Source: Monilinia fructicola (lineage: Eukaryota; Ascomycota; Leotiomycetes; Helotiales; Sclerotiniaceae). From it: 64,000 nucleotides of DNA. Made by a program: the position numbers and the translations under genes. Numbering within the stretch: the first letter of the stretch is position 1; each line of letters starts with the position of its first letter. The notes under the pieces are model-generated. The model saw only the letters and a program-made list of their open reading frames with translations, was not told the DNA's origin and made no database searches. Where the stretch lies: contig VICG01000003.1 in NCBI GenBank assembly GCA_008692225.1, positions 3,370,001 through 3,434,000 of the forward strand. Direction: 5' to 3'. Below are positions 12,597 through 24,398 of the stretch, one piece after another.

Positions 12597-13562
12597 ATGT
12601 CTCCCCACACTTCTTCGTCCACCTCCACACCAAGCTCGGACCCAGCTTCCTCCAATCTCGGCCTGGAATCTATGCTCCGAGATCTCATGACTTCTACCAC
12701 CTTCACCACCACCTCCTCCTCTTTCATCCGGACCTGGTCTGGAGTCCCCAGCTTCACACACGGTACTGAATGTGAATCACTATCCAATACCGATACTGAA
12801 AATACCTCGGCCATCTCTTCTGATTCTGAAGATGCTGATGTCGACGTCAGCGAGGAAACCCATTGGACATTCGAAGTCACGCCCGAGATCACTCGGAGAC
12901 TATCCATCGTCCCCAGTCCAGAAATCACACGAAGACTAAGTATCGTTCCCATGCCCATGCCTTCCCATCTCCTCCAAGCATCGCAATCTCTCTCCCAAGC
13001 GACGGAAGAAAAAGACGAAGACGTCAAAGAAGCAGAAGCAGAAACAGAAACAGAAGAGGGACAAGAACAACAACAAGAGAAACCCACGCTTCCCACCCTT
13101 CCAAATGAACTCAAGCTCGAAATCTTCTCCCACCTCGACCCCATCGACGCAACCTGCTTGGCCCTCACCTCGCGCCACACCTACCTCGTCTACCGCGCCA
13201 TTCACGGCACGGCCCTCGCGCTCAACACGCGCAGAGTCGGCCCCAACAACCTGGAGTACGCGTTTACGAAATCGGACGAGAGGAGCTGTCGCCATTGCGG
13301 CAAGGGGCGCTGCGAGCTCTGGATGCACCTTCGAGAGTTCATGGAGAAGGGACCCTTGGAGCGGGAGTATTGTGGCATGAAGGGCAATTTTGGGGGAAAG
13401 GGGAAAGAGGGCGTGGATGGGTGTTGGAGGGGGAAACCGAGTAAACCGCGGAGATGCGGACGGCATCCTGAGCGCACGACGACGGTCAGGGTGGAGGATG
13501 GGGGGAGAGAATTTGGAGAGGATTATTGCGCAGGCGAGGGCGGCGGTGGGTGTTTAGATTGA
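12597..13562 (+). CDS. F-box domain protein with C-terminal Cys-rich region
   Basis: A single exon of 321 residues. I chose the ATG at 12597 (context CACCATGTC) over the in-frame one at 12582 because its context is better. The first 160 residues are Ser/Thr/Glu-rich and probably disordered. They contain a 14-residue tandem duplication at about 95-120 (PEITRRLSIVP twice) and an acidic EAEAETETEE run. The F-box occupies about 165-210 (LPNELKLEIFSHLDPIDATC, then LALTSRHTYLVYRAI). A Cys/His cluster follows from about 230 (CRHCGKGRC, later YCGM, GCW, RCGRHP). By family knowledge the F-box binds Skp1 in an SCF ubiquitin ligase and the remainder selects the target. The substrate cannot be inferred. 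The duplicated RRLSIVP segments each resemble a basophilic kinase site (RRxS), which is inference. Confidence 0.8.
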   Translation: MSPHTSSSTSTPSSDPASSNLGLESMLRDLMTSTTFTTTSSSFIRTWSGVPSFTHGTECESLSNTDTENTSAISSDSEDADVDVSEETHWTFEVTPEITRRLSIVPSPEITRRLSIVPMPMPSHLLQASQSLSQATEEKDEDVKEAEAETETEEGQEQQQEKPTLPTLPNELKLEIFSHLDPIDATCLALTSRHTYLVYRAIHGTALALNTRRVGPNNLEYAFTKSDERSCRHCGKGRCELWMHLREFMEKGPLEREYCGMKGNFGGKGKEGVDGCWRGKPSKPRRCGRHPERTTTVRVEDGGREFGEDYCAGEGGGGCLD

Positions 13563-16500
13563 TGGGATGGGATGGGATGGGATGGGATGGGATGGCATGG
13601 GATGAAGTGAAGTGGGATGGGGAATGGGAAACGGGGAAAGAGGGGAGGGGAGAGAGGAATTTGTGAATAGATGGCCCGAACGTATATTTCCCGAAGACTA
13701 TCGAGGTTCACAAGAGTCTACACATCAAAGCCGTCGGAGCCCCCTCCACCAATGACACCTTTGTGTTCTGATATCTCATTTCGCAGTCAACTTGTATAAT
13801 AATTCCTATGGGCGGGCGGGGGGCTATCTACTTTTCTTCTGATCTCTACTACACGTACGTACTGATCCCGCGCTTTCATAACTCGTACCCGCAACCGGAA
13901 TGGGGATGGGGCCATCGATGGGAACAGGGATGGAAATGGAAATAGCAAGATACACACCGCACTCTCATCGTAAAGTACAGACATCTTCACAGTGGGTTTA
14001 TGGCCCGATTGATCCCACCGGGAATTAGTTCCGCGAAATCCCATCCCGTATGAGGTATCGAATGGTTGCGGCGCAGATAAAGATGGTGATATGAGGGGCG
14101 ATGAAGATTCTGCACAGGCTTAGTTTCATGGTTTGAGGATGGGCGTTGGCTTATGTAGCTACTGGGTTGAGGTTTGGCTTTGGTTTACTTGAGTTTGTTG
14201 TTGTTTGTTGTTGTTGGTGGTGGTGGTGGTGGTGGTTTTTTGTGATACGTTGCAAATGTAACGGGAGTGATAATAGTGACGCAAACGGGATCCTGGGGAA
14301 TGCTGTACCTCTGCAGAGATTAGCGGGGGGGCGGGGTAGTTGGGCGGTTGGAGGTGGCGTGTTTTTTTGGGGGGGGGGGGGTTCTCTTTTGTGGCGTGGG
14401 GGTAAGCGAGAAGGGGGAGGTGTGTGGGGGGATATGTCAGCGGGGGAGAGAGTAGTTTTGATGGTTGATGATTTATTTGTTCATTGTGCTTCTACCAGAG
14501 CTCTGCCCTGCCTGTACCAAGTCCGCCGCTCAATAGACTCCAATTATAATTCCACTCCTCGCTTGGATTTGCATGCCTGTGTATGCATAGACATATAGCC
14601 ACGGCACGCCCTTGAACTCGTGGTGTGAAATCGTCGTTGCTGTGCAGATAGCGCTGGGAAGTAGATGGGCGTCGATGAGGTCGCTACAGGTGACTTCCAA
14701 GATCTACCAATCTGCATGGGCACGCACCCACCGTCTACCGACCAGGATCATTCTGAATGCGAATAAACACGGTCACGACGCAGTTCGATCATAGTGCATC
14801 CAGACGAAACTGGACAGCCCAAGCACCAAAGCACTTTGGTGACGTAAACCTCGCGTGCCAGCTCGAGGCCCAAACTCCAGCGTCTTGACCAATAGGAACG
14901 CCTTGGACGTGCCACCTTTGGATCTTAGAAGGTGTGAGGAATTGGATTACTTCGTCCCCGCTGATTGCGGTGCCGAGTTCTTGAAAGAGGGTTCCTGATG
15001 AATGTTTGGCTGATCATGTCTCGACATATTCTTTCTATGCCGGACGGACTTCGCTGCTGCGTCGTATCAACATTTGCTCCAACTCTGTGAATCATCGTTT
15101 TCCATCTGTGGGTCGTGAGTCTCGCTGCTGGGCTGAGGAATGAGTGTTGCGTGGCGGCTGGTAACCAAAGATACGATTAATCCCATCGTCTGTGTCGGAG
15201 TATATTTCGATGTGGCATTCTACGTCCCAGTCCCGCCAGCAGCGTATTTTGCCTGTGGATTGGCGTGCTGCCCAGAATGATTCGAACAACGGATTGGTGA
15301 TACGCCTCTTTATGAAGTCGTTGATGCATGATAGCTTGACTTTCTAGAATGTATTATGCGCGATATAAGAGGGAGAGCGAGCTGTGGGTAGATTTTCGGT
15401 TGTTGCGCACGCAATCGAGTGATATATGATTGCTTCTCATTGTTTAGGACGGACGGTGCTCCTTGCGTCTATACATGGCCATCTAACACTGCCAACAGCT
15501 TACCTTATCAAAGAGTCATGTTTTTTCGCGGAACATGGCACGAGCAATATGTTACTTTGAAGACGCGGATGGAACATCCATTGGCTCATTTACAGTCTTC
15601 TGGGCAATATAGGCTATATCATGATATTCCCACAAATTACCGACGGAAAGCACTTCCTACTCAAAGCATCATCTGACACCGGTCATGACAACATATCAAA
15701 GGAAAAGTGGCACCCAGGCCGTCACAGATTCGTGCGTGACTAGCCTGCGATACGCGTTCCAAGTACCGTGCCCCATGCGGCCAATGACTCTCTCAATTGG
15801 ACACAGTCCTGTCAACGCATATGTGCATACGTAGAGCTATATTACTACTGCTATGTGCAATCGGTTGCCTCCACCAAGCCAATTCCAACTTTCGCAGTTC
15901 GCTTAGCCCTCGTGCTCAGAGTAGGTGCGTAGAAGCAAAACCCAGTCGTGTCTAGGCGTATCTCACGTTTACTAGGCGTATCTCATAGACTGGTCACATC
16001 CGCGCTAGGAAGTCTTATGAAGGCTTTTGAAGAGGATTCGTACATAATATAGTACATTGATAATCCCACTGTGCTATTGAACGCGACGAGAAATTATGTT
16101 GAGATTGCACTTTTTGTGGCAACAATAGTTCAAACATTGATCTAACCAATTCTTTCGGCGTAGTAACTTGGTATAATACGACTGGAAAGAGAGCTTGTAT
16201 CGATAATGACGGGCAGGCAGCCTTCTAGAATAATTGAAGCATTGCTATTCTCGAATGCATATGGTTAAATGTAGGAGAATGTAACGGAAAACCCGTAAAA
16301 CCGAGGGACAGGCTTACATGAAAGAGAATGTAAGGATTTCCTTGAATGCTGTGTGTAAGAAAGGTTGCTCCGGAGCTTGAGTGTAATGAGGGATCTCATA
16401 CATAGCAGAGTGCAATTGAGGTTGCGAAGATTACAAGGGTGAGACTTGAGTTGCCCAAACAGATCCGACGCGTGGTTGGAGCTTAATGAAGACTTTTCGC

Positions 16501-19500
16501 TATATGATACACCGTAGCTTGTGTCAATCTCGGGCTGGCTAGATGCGTGCCAAGAGCAATTCCAGTGGATGGACATTACTGTGAGAACTCGATAAGAACC
16601 GAAAAACGATGGCAGCTGCAGGTAGATAGAGTAGGCCAAGACCAAGGCTCATCATGATCTCTTGAACAAGAGACTTGATGGTACCTTGAAAATACTGGTC
16701 ATGGCATGTCTAGAATATTCAGGATTAAAAGACCCCGTGGCAGAAACTTTTAAAGCAAGCATCAAAGATCGGGCATCAGCAATCGAGATAAGCGACAGGA
16801 GGAAAGCTTGAGGAGAACCGTTTCAGGACATATCGAAGGAATATATGGAGCTCAAGAGGCCGAGCTCGTGAAATATCTGATAAGCTTCATATGCATTCAT
16901 TGTCCTCCAGTAATTATTGTATGATTATTGAACAGTAGGTAGATGCTTACGGGGAAGAAATTACTTTGCCATGTATTCAGATTGAGCATGCGGGGGTGGT
17001 TTGTATCGGGGTGGACTGGTTGAATATATCGAACAAAACACTTTGCAGCTGATACTCTAGTCTCTTTGAAATTTCGTTAGCCATTCGATTGTTCGATTGA
17101 TACTTTTGTTGTGATGATAATGAGACAGAGCATCTGAGAACTCTCTGGAGCGACACTGGATCCCATCCTAACTAAACCGTACCACAGCGAGCCATGTGAT
17201 CAACTTCACCCAACAGCTGGATCTACACAGGCCGATATCTCTCACACTCTTTCACGATTGTCTGTTTGATGCAAGTGATATCAGTTTCAGAGGCTCTCGT
17301 CCCAAATAGAATGTGTAGGAGGGACAGGACACCGTGACAGGTTTTTGTCACGCTCAACAAGTTTTGAATCATCTCTAGAATTATGCATACATGAAAAGGC
17401 CTCTGCGATTCATTAAATACAGTGCCATTGGGATCAACCCCTGAGATATGGTGTGCCTAATCTAGATTCCTCAAGTGAAGGAATTTGAGAATGCGAATAG
17501 AACCATGTAACTTGTGCCTTCTGTAGCTATGAGACTCTCACCCCGGCATGTGAATTGAACTTTAGGATTCTCAACTATGAAGAAGGGTCAAGATAGGTTG
17601 AAGATAATCTTAAAGCAATCTCAAAGTGATGGGTGGTACGTACGTGTAAGGCAGGGTTCCATAACGGCGGTCTCGCTCTCCATGTGGCTAGAACACACCA
17701 AAGGACATTCTCGTATTTCATGCTTATCTACTGAGCATCCGCCGAAGAATCAATGCAGCATCCATGGATTTCTATAGTGTAATTATTACCAAACAAATGC
17801 GTCCAACTGTGCATTCACTTTGTGTTCAAAGAAGAGCCTTGTCGCTTGCGCATCGTCAGAAAAAAGTTATCAACCCAGAGATCGAAATACTGCTTCGATT
17901 CTTAGCAAGGAGTAGTTCTAAAATTCACAAGGAATGAAGTGTCTGCGTTGAAATCTCAGATGAAGAATTTTTTCAGAGAACATCACTTTGAGTGGTAGTG
18001 ATGCTTTGCAACAACTGATGAATGAGAATAAGTGATGGTATGAGATGAATCTCTACCTAAATTTCACTGACTAACGGTAGGGAATCGAGGGCAGGATATT
18101 GTTTGAACGCTCGAAATTGTACAAGTCAATATCACTGTAAGACTCAACTAAAAAGGAAATGGTAGGTCAATAAATGCCAACAGTTACAAAGGGGAGCTTT
18201 CCGTTAACCCAGCACCTCCACAGTCAAACAAACGGCTCTAAACAGACCGGGGAGTTCAAATTCAAGACTCTACTGAGAATGGTATATTTACCACCAATAG
18301 ACTTAAACTACACCGTAATTTTTCAAGGAAAACCTGCTCTTAAAACTGTAAATATCACCATCACACAAAGATAAAAGTAAGGTAAATGACATTCCACTGC
18401 ATTCCATTTCATCACAACACCCAAGATCCACCTACCAACAGAATTTTCCCCGTCACCCATCTCCAATCCCACTCCTTCCTCTCCTTACCCAATATGAAAA
18501 GAATCCCGAAACCGTACCCCATAGCGAAAACCATTGAACTAACCTCTCAATATCCCAATGTCCATCCCCAAGGATATAAAAACTCACGTAATTGCACAAT
18601 TACTCTGATGACATGAAGGAAAGGTCGAAGGAATGCAAACATTTGTACTATGAGGGATAGGTGGCTAAGGAGGGCCATGAAGAGCATCTTGTATGACATA
18701 GAGTTGGTCTAAGAATGTGGTGTAGAGATCTGGGGTTGTAATTCCGTCAAGAAATTCTTTGGGGTTTGGGTCTGGGTGTGTGCTCGGTGAGGTATGCTGC
18801 GAAAACAAGCTGCAGGACTTGTTGTGAAGATAAAAGGCTGTATATATAGCAATTGTGGAGGTTGAAATCTCCACTTAAGATATCAGGATATTGCGAGAGG
18901 TACCTGGATAATGCTGTTCGAGTTCTTGTTGGTGCTGGTGTGCTATTGATACATTTAGATTTGTACCAAACGGGAATAGCGGGAACTTGTTTCACATGTG
19001 AAAAGAAGAATGACTGTTCTGAGTTTTGGATTACATCTAGATATGTCGTTAGATAAAGATAAAAAGCTTAGATTTTTAAGTAAATCAGAAAAATTGGTAG
19101 TTGGTTTCTCTTGCTTCGAGAAACGTCGGGTTGGGATGTGAAGAATGGAGAATCTACCCAACTTCCAAATTTTTGGGTCACAGAGAAAGAACTTGATACA
19201 TTTTACGGCGCGGCATTGATTCATCGGCAGATAACTCCTTTCTTTAGATATATTGGTGCTGGAAAGCTGTGATATAGATGGCTAGAAGATAGAGAAGAAG
19301 AAGAATATTGGAGCATAGATTTTGAAGAGACCAACGGGTATGACTTTATTGAACTCATTTTAAGAGGAGAAAAAAGGCGAATGCAAGAAGTAGATGCTGT
19401 GAAATTTGCATTCTAAATATCAATAACCGAAACTTATTATCTAATTCAATCGATTTGACTATTTGGCAATTATCGATGATTTCATTTCAATCCCCGATTA

Positions 19501-19539
19501 TCTGCGACTTCACTAGTAATGAAGTCGCTATCCCCAGTG
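13563..19539. other. Gene-poor region, no supported gene
   Basis: (GATGG)n repeats directly follow the F-box stop (13562-13595), and a G13 homopolymer lies near 14366. The longest frames (for example 16265-16645 on minus) start at TTG and show no family motif. Base composition is balanced up to about 16 kb and AT-richer beyond. A duplicated CTAGGCGTATCTCA lies at about 15952 and 15974. I see no further structure. Confidence 0.4.
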
Positions 19540-20010
19540 TATACAAGCGTGACATTACAACCTCCCAAAAATCATATGATTTCCCGGAGAAACTTTCAAG
19601 TTGAAGTATTTCAGACAGCCCATCTCGTGTCCAATAATATGGATCTCATCTTCTGCTCGCTTTTAGGAGAACACTCTACCACGAGTGGCCAGGTTTCTTT
19701 CTCTAGATACTTAATATCGTTAATGCAGATCAAGATAAACAATCTTAGTGGCTGGAAGAGTGACTTCATACTCATTAATATATTGCAGTACGATTTCCAT
19801 CGCGTCTGGGTGCATAATAGTATACCAAATGTAGCGCTGAGCATTCCAAGGCAAGTCCTCGAATGTCACAAAGACTGCTATGTACAGGCTGCGTGTGTGA
19901 TTTTCCCTAGGTTGATTTGGGAATTTAAGAGCGTTGACATGTTCTTTTCGCTCGTTACTCTTGCTCAAGATCTTCAAAACAGGCTGTACAGGTGTTTGCT
20001 TGAGAATTAA
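19540..20010 (-). pseudogene. Possible relic of a 2EXR-like protein
   Basis: The minus strand reads VTFEDLPWNAQRYIWYTIMH, which resembles the start of the fungal 2EXR domain (F..LP.E.R..IW). Downstream, HEMGCLKYFNL resembles the later part of that domain but lies in another frame. There is no ATG, and stops interrupt both frames. The fit rests on my memory of the motif. A 163-codon ATG frame on the plus strand (19519-20010) overlaps it, so either reading could be wrong. Confidence 0.3.
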
Positions 20011-21083
20011 TCTTTTGGCATGAAGAATGCACGAACGGTAGCAGTCATGTCACGGCTCCAAGAATGATCGGTAAAAATTGTACTTTCACCATATTTGTTA
20101 AAAACAATCTTCAAGAAAATATATTATGTAGTGTTCGAAGGGCTCCAAATCATATTTCGACGAAGAACAATTAGACAATGTACTGTGTGGGCTCGCAAGA
20201 ATGCATTTTTGAGATCTGATTTGCAGTTTTTGAAAATTTGTAAGAGTCTTGGTGAGGGAAATTGAGTGTTTGAAGGTTTTAAATCTCAGGGAAAAAAGAC
20301 TATATATAGAGAGCAGATTCCATGCCTCAAACCATTTCGACAATTTGCCTTGAGCATCTCAAAAACCTCAAAATCGATTTTGTCAGCGGAAGTCTGGATA
20401 AAGTAACTCGTTGACTCCTAGATCTCTTGAAGTCTGACGGCAGAATTGATGTTTGATATGTATGAAGCAGTCATCTATCTGATGGAGAATATTTCCTCGA
20501 CTTCGAGATCAAGAGCGAATATAAACGAAGAGGAACATTTCAAAGAGAAGAATTCCAAAATGTTCTAGTATGATCATGTGATTCAACATGATTCGGCGGC
20601 AAAAGTATCATGATTTATAATTGTAGATATGGAAATCGTATATTGGAGTACCTCGCTCATCCCCGTTCCTCCCTTCTCTAAACTTTTACTCCATCCCACT
20701 AAACCGAGCCAAATCAACCATAAAAGTTCGAGGTTTATCCCAACACCCGCTAAAATGCTACTCGGAATAATTATACATACTTATCTTGACTCCTGTCTGT
20801 TCTGGTTCGCTGCGTTCCACCCCATGAGGGGTTGCTAGATTTGGAAGATGTTACTTATATGAATAGAGACCACCTATAATCGAGGTATTGAAGTTGGAGA
20901 AGGCACTTGAGTAGATGAAGAGCAGAGACTTGAGGAAAACCACTGTAAGAGACGAGATGGTATAAGAAAACAGATAGAAGATTGTTGATACGCATCCTCC
21001 TCAGATTGGACAAGATAAAATATGGGAACTGAAATGACTGTAAATCTGTAATCGATTATTTCTCCTCCTTGTTCATGAATTTA
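20011..21083. other. Noncoding, moderately AT-rich
   Basis: No credible frame, repeat or RNA gene seen. Confidence 0.4.
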
Positions 21084-21347
21084 CTTGGCGTTGTTTTGGG
21101 TCCCGAGGTCTATGCCAGGCTAGAAAATTAACTGAAAACGAAACTTATTTTAAAAAATTAATAATAAATTAACAAATCAATTAAAAATTATAAATAATGC
21201 TCTTATAGTATTATTGAATTAAAAAATAAACGTTTAGTATGTTTAAATTCTTAAAAATGAAAGTTTTATAATATATAAAAAAGAATTTAAAAGATATACT
21301 ATTTTGTAGATTTTTAGCCCGGCATTGAGACCCAAAACAACGCCAAG
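21084..21347. mobile_element. 264-base TA-flanked MITE
   Basis: The left end CTTGGCGTTGTTTTGGGTC is repeated exactly, inverted, at the right end (19 of 19 bases). The similarity continues with a gap for about 25 more bases (GCCAGGCTAGAAAAT against GCCGGGCTAAAAAT). TA flanks both ends. The interior is AT-rich and noncoding. This fits a non-autonomous element mobilised by a Tc1/mariner/pogo-type transposase, with a terminal repeat unlike those of the other elements in this window. Confidence 0.85.
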
Positions 21348-21349
21348 TA

Positions 21350-24300
21350 TACTACAAGGAAACAATATCAGCCCGATAGCTCTGGAGTGTGACGCCTCCT
21401 TAGATCCACAATTCTTCAAATTACTCAGTGTCATATTTCCACACGCGCTTCTTTCATGACAAAACAGCTACACTTGATCCTCCACTATATTTCTTAGCGA
21501 TGCTCCGACCCTAAGATGGGTTATGAATCATATGTGCGTAACTGCCATGGAGCTGTCGATAATGCTAATGACCCCAACAGAATAGTCGAGTATGTAAAAT
21601 GACTTGTAAATCAAGGGTGATGGTAGCCAGAGATATAAAGTGCTTGATGGTTGTTGCAAAATGGAAGATGAGAAACCTGCTTCTATAAACCATACGTTTC
21701 GTAGCATAAAGTCGCATCTCAAAAACGGCGTTGGTGTTGAGAAGTGTGACTGTTATTTTCCTCACTGACTGCGAACCACAGTACTGCCTGTAGGATAAAA
21801 ACAGCCCAAAGGCCTCGCTTTTTGTCTTTTGGGGCCAGATCCAAGACCGCTTGTTATGAACACTTTTAATATATCTTCGAGTAACTTCCAGCTTTTTTTT
21901 TCAGAGGTCGAGAAAGAGAACGGAGACAATCCTTTCCGATCTATAAGGCCAGACTTGCTAGACACAATATTCATAAATTATGACTGAACATGTTCTAGAG
22001 CCAGAAGTTTCTGTATCGGCCAGTACATCATAGCTGAAAAAAATCATAAGACAGGTAGCAGAATATGGTGAAACGAGCCAAACATTATATTTCTGATTGC
22101 TTCGAGAAAACTTCATTGAGTTTTACACAATTGCCCGTTTCTAACTATGGGTTGTTTATAAAAACCACTTGGTCTTTATGGTATTGGGGTGATAGAAGTC
22201 AAAATATAGATTTCTATGAAGCCGATGATGATACAATCTCACTCAGCCCGGGTGGAAACGGATGCCCATCACCTGTGAAAGGGTTGTTGTGCATACCGGA
22301 AGGTCATTGAAGTTTCCCCAGCTTTGTTTGCTTTCAGGGAAAATTTGCGTACAGGGATGGCTATGACAGATGACACCATCCCCCAAATAAAAGCCGTTCA
22401 AACAGCCATTGACAAACGGCCATTGAACGATTGATGCAGAAATAGAAAAATCGATTCATGCCGCCTGATACATCCATGGATTCATTTATCGTTGAAAGAT
22501 TGCGAGTAAAAGCAACAGATCAGGTCAGCCATGTTGTTGCTATGGATACCCAGAGAAAGATGGAAGGTACCCGTCCCCTCGTGTTGAGGATGAACAAGAA
22601 ACATCTAAGCCAAGGAAAAGAAAAGAAAAGAATAATCTGTAACCTTACCAGCTGCAAATTCTTTACTCTGCTTGTATTTCGTAGTTAGGAAAGGAACCCG
22701 AATGTCAGAGCGGCCGTAAAGTTAAATGATACCTACCTAGGTAGTTAAAAGGGTCCACCCGGTGAGCCGGTCCAGACTTGCTCCCGAGGCGGAATACTGT
22801 AGATACTGTAGTACAACAAGTAGGGACGTGCAGTAAGTAGTACTCCGTAGTAATATAAAAGAAGCACTAGGTAAGCTTAGAGTCGAGTATTCCAATTACC
22901 AGTATCCATAGGTCCAGAGAAGGAGCCTATCATATGATAGATAGTGTATACACTGGATCGACTAGATGCACGGTAAGAGGAGTAATCTATCATATGCTCT
23001 AGTAGATATAGCGACGGTAAAAGGGTCGAAGCATTTGAGATGGTCATCGTCATCATCATCATCATATCGTATCCAGATTCTGATTCGAGCATAGCCACTG
23101 GAAAGTACTTGATTAATCCGACTCCCATGCGACACACTAGGAACAACCCGAGTGGGTTGATACAATGGCATATTGGTGCATCATGGAATGTGCTCTGCAC
23201 AGCCGGAGTGCACCTGGGCATCTTCAAGAACGTACTAGGCAGCTGGGAGGGTATGGATGTGATGAAAAATGAGGTGAAGTAGAGGACATATAGGAAGATT
23301 AGGTAAGCCCTGGAGGTTACCATAGTTTTCTCTTTTTAAGCAATTATCAGATGTGATCATAGATACTGTACGCTAGGTAGTCGGAGGTGTCAATATATGA
23401 TTGTTCGCCCGATGAAAGAAGTTGATCTCGATATATGTATGTCGACGGGTATGTATGAATGTATGAGTGTATGAAGGTATGAATGTATGAATGAATGGAG
23501 AGATTTCATTGAAGTGAGCGTTGAACAAAGAGGTGGGTTGAAGTAAGTGAATCCTAGGTACTTGATTAGTCATCGCTCATGATAAAAGAATCTATTTCCC
23601 AGACCATATCATATATGGAGATCATGCCTACTCTGTATGCCTAGGTATATATCCACGGAGTATATACTTGTCCACTTTTACACACACATATATCCATGGA
23701 TGTATATATTCACCCATTCTTATCTATAAACACACACACATATATATACCCGCTTTTATACATCCTTTTCGCAATGAATTAATCCAAAAAGACAAAAGAG
23801 AGGAAGAAAAGGAAACCTGGAACATGGAAACAATCATCAGCATCCATACCTAGGTAGACCATAATCATCAGAATAGGCAATCTCTTCGAGGTCATTCCAT
23901 ACCCATGCCATTCACAAAAAAACAAGCTCAATCTAAAAATCCATCTCACCCACCCAGCCTAATCACCTATTTATCGATACTTCCTATCCTATCCTCACCC
24001 CCCCACTCTTACTGTTTACAGTTAAATAAGCGAACCACTTTTAGCGTTCTTGCTCTCATCAATCCAATTCCAGCAAGAAAGCGTCATTTTTAGTAACCTC
24101 AGTTTCTCCTTCCCTCCCAAAACTGCACGCGATCTGCAAAGATAATTCTCCTAAACCTTTACATGTACATCTCAAAGGTCTTTTCCACTTGATAGATATC
24201 TTCCTCCTAGATAGTACTTCTCTATCTACAACGCCATCGGCCTTTCTTCTTCAGAAAAATTACGACCCCGCATCTAACGACATACCGTCTTGCAAGTCTC

Positions 24301-24398
24301 TGTCGAGGAATACCAAAGCCAGCATATCCATACTTGTTGAGAGAAGGTTCTGAGTTGTTTGTTGGATTTTTGTAGAGAGGACCAGGTCTATCTTCAAG
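21350..24398. other. Intergenic upstream of the PP2C gene
   Basis: No supported gene. TACCTAGGTA palindromes lie at 22734 and 23847, a TACTCCGTA motif at 22841, and ATC/CAT repeats at 23045-23065. From about 23900 the plus strand becomes pyrimidine-rich, as expected for a fungal promoter and leader before 24399. Confidence 0.45.

Noticed and set aside
16265..16645. 126-codon minus-strand gene
   Set aside because: The frame begins at TTG rather than ATG, has no recognisable motif and shows no splice sites that would extend it.
18747..18995. Endonuclease motif (GDFNLH) of a LINE element on the minus strand
   Set aside because: Only six residues match, no other endonuclease or reverse transcriptase block lies nearby, and there is no poly(A) end.
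13563..24398. Biosynthetic cluster or novel multi-gene system in the gene-poor stretch
   Set aside because: No enzyme, transporter or regulator signature could be found in any frame.
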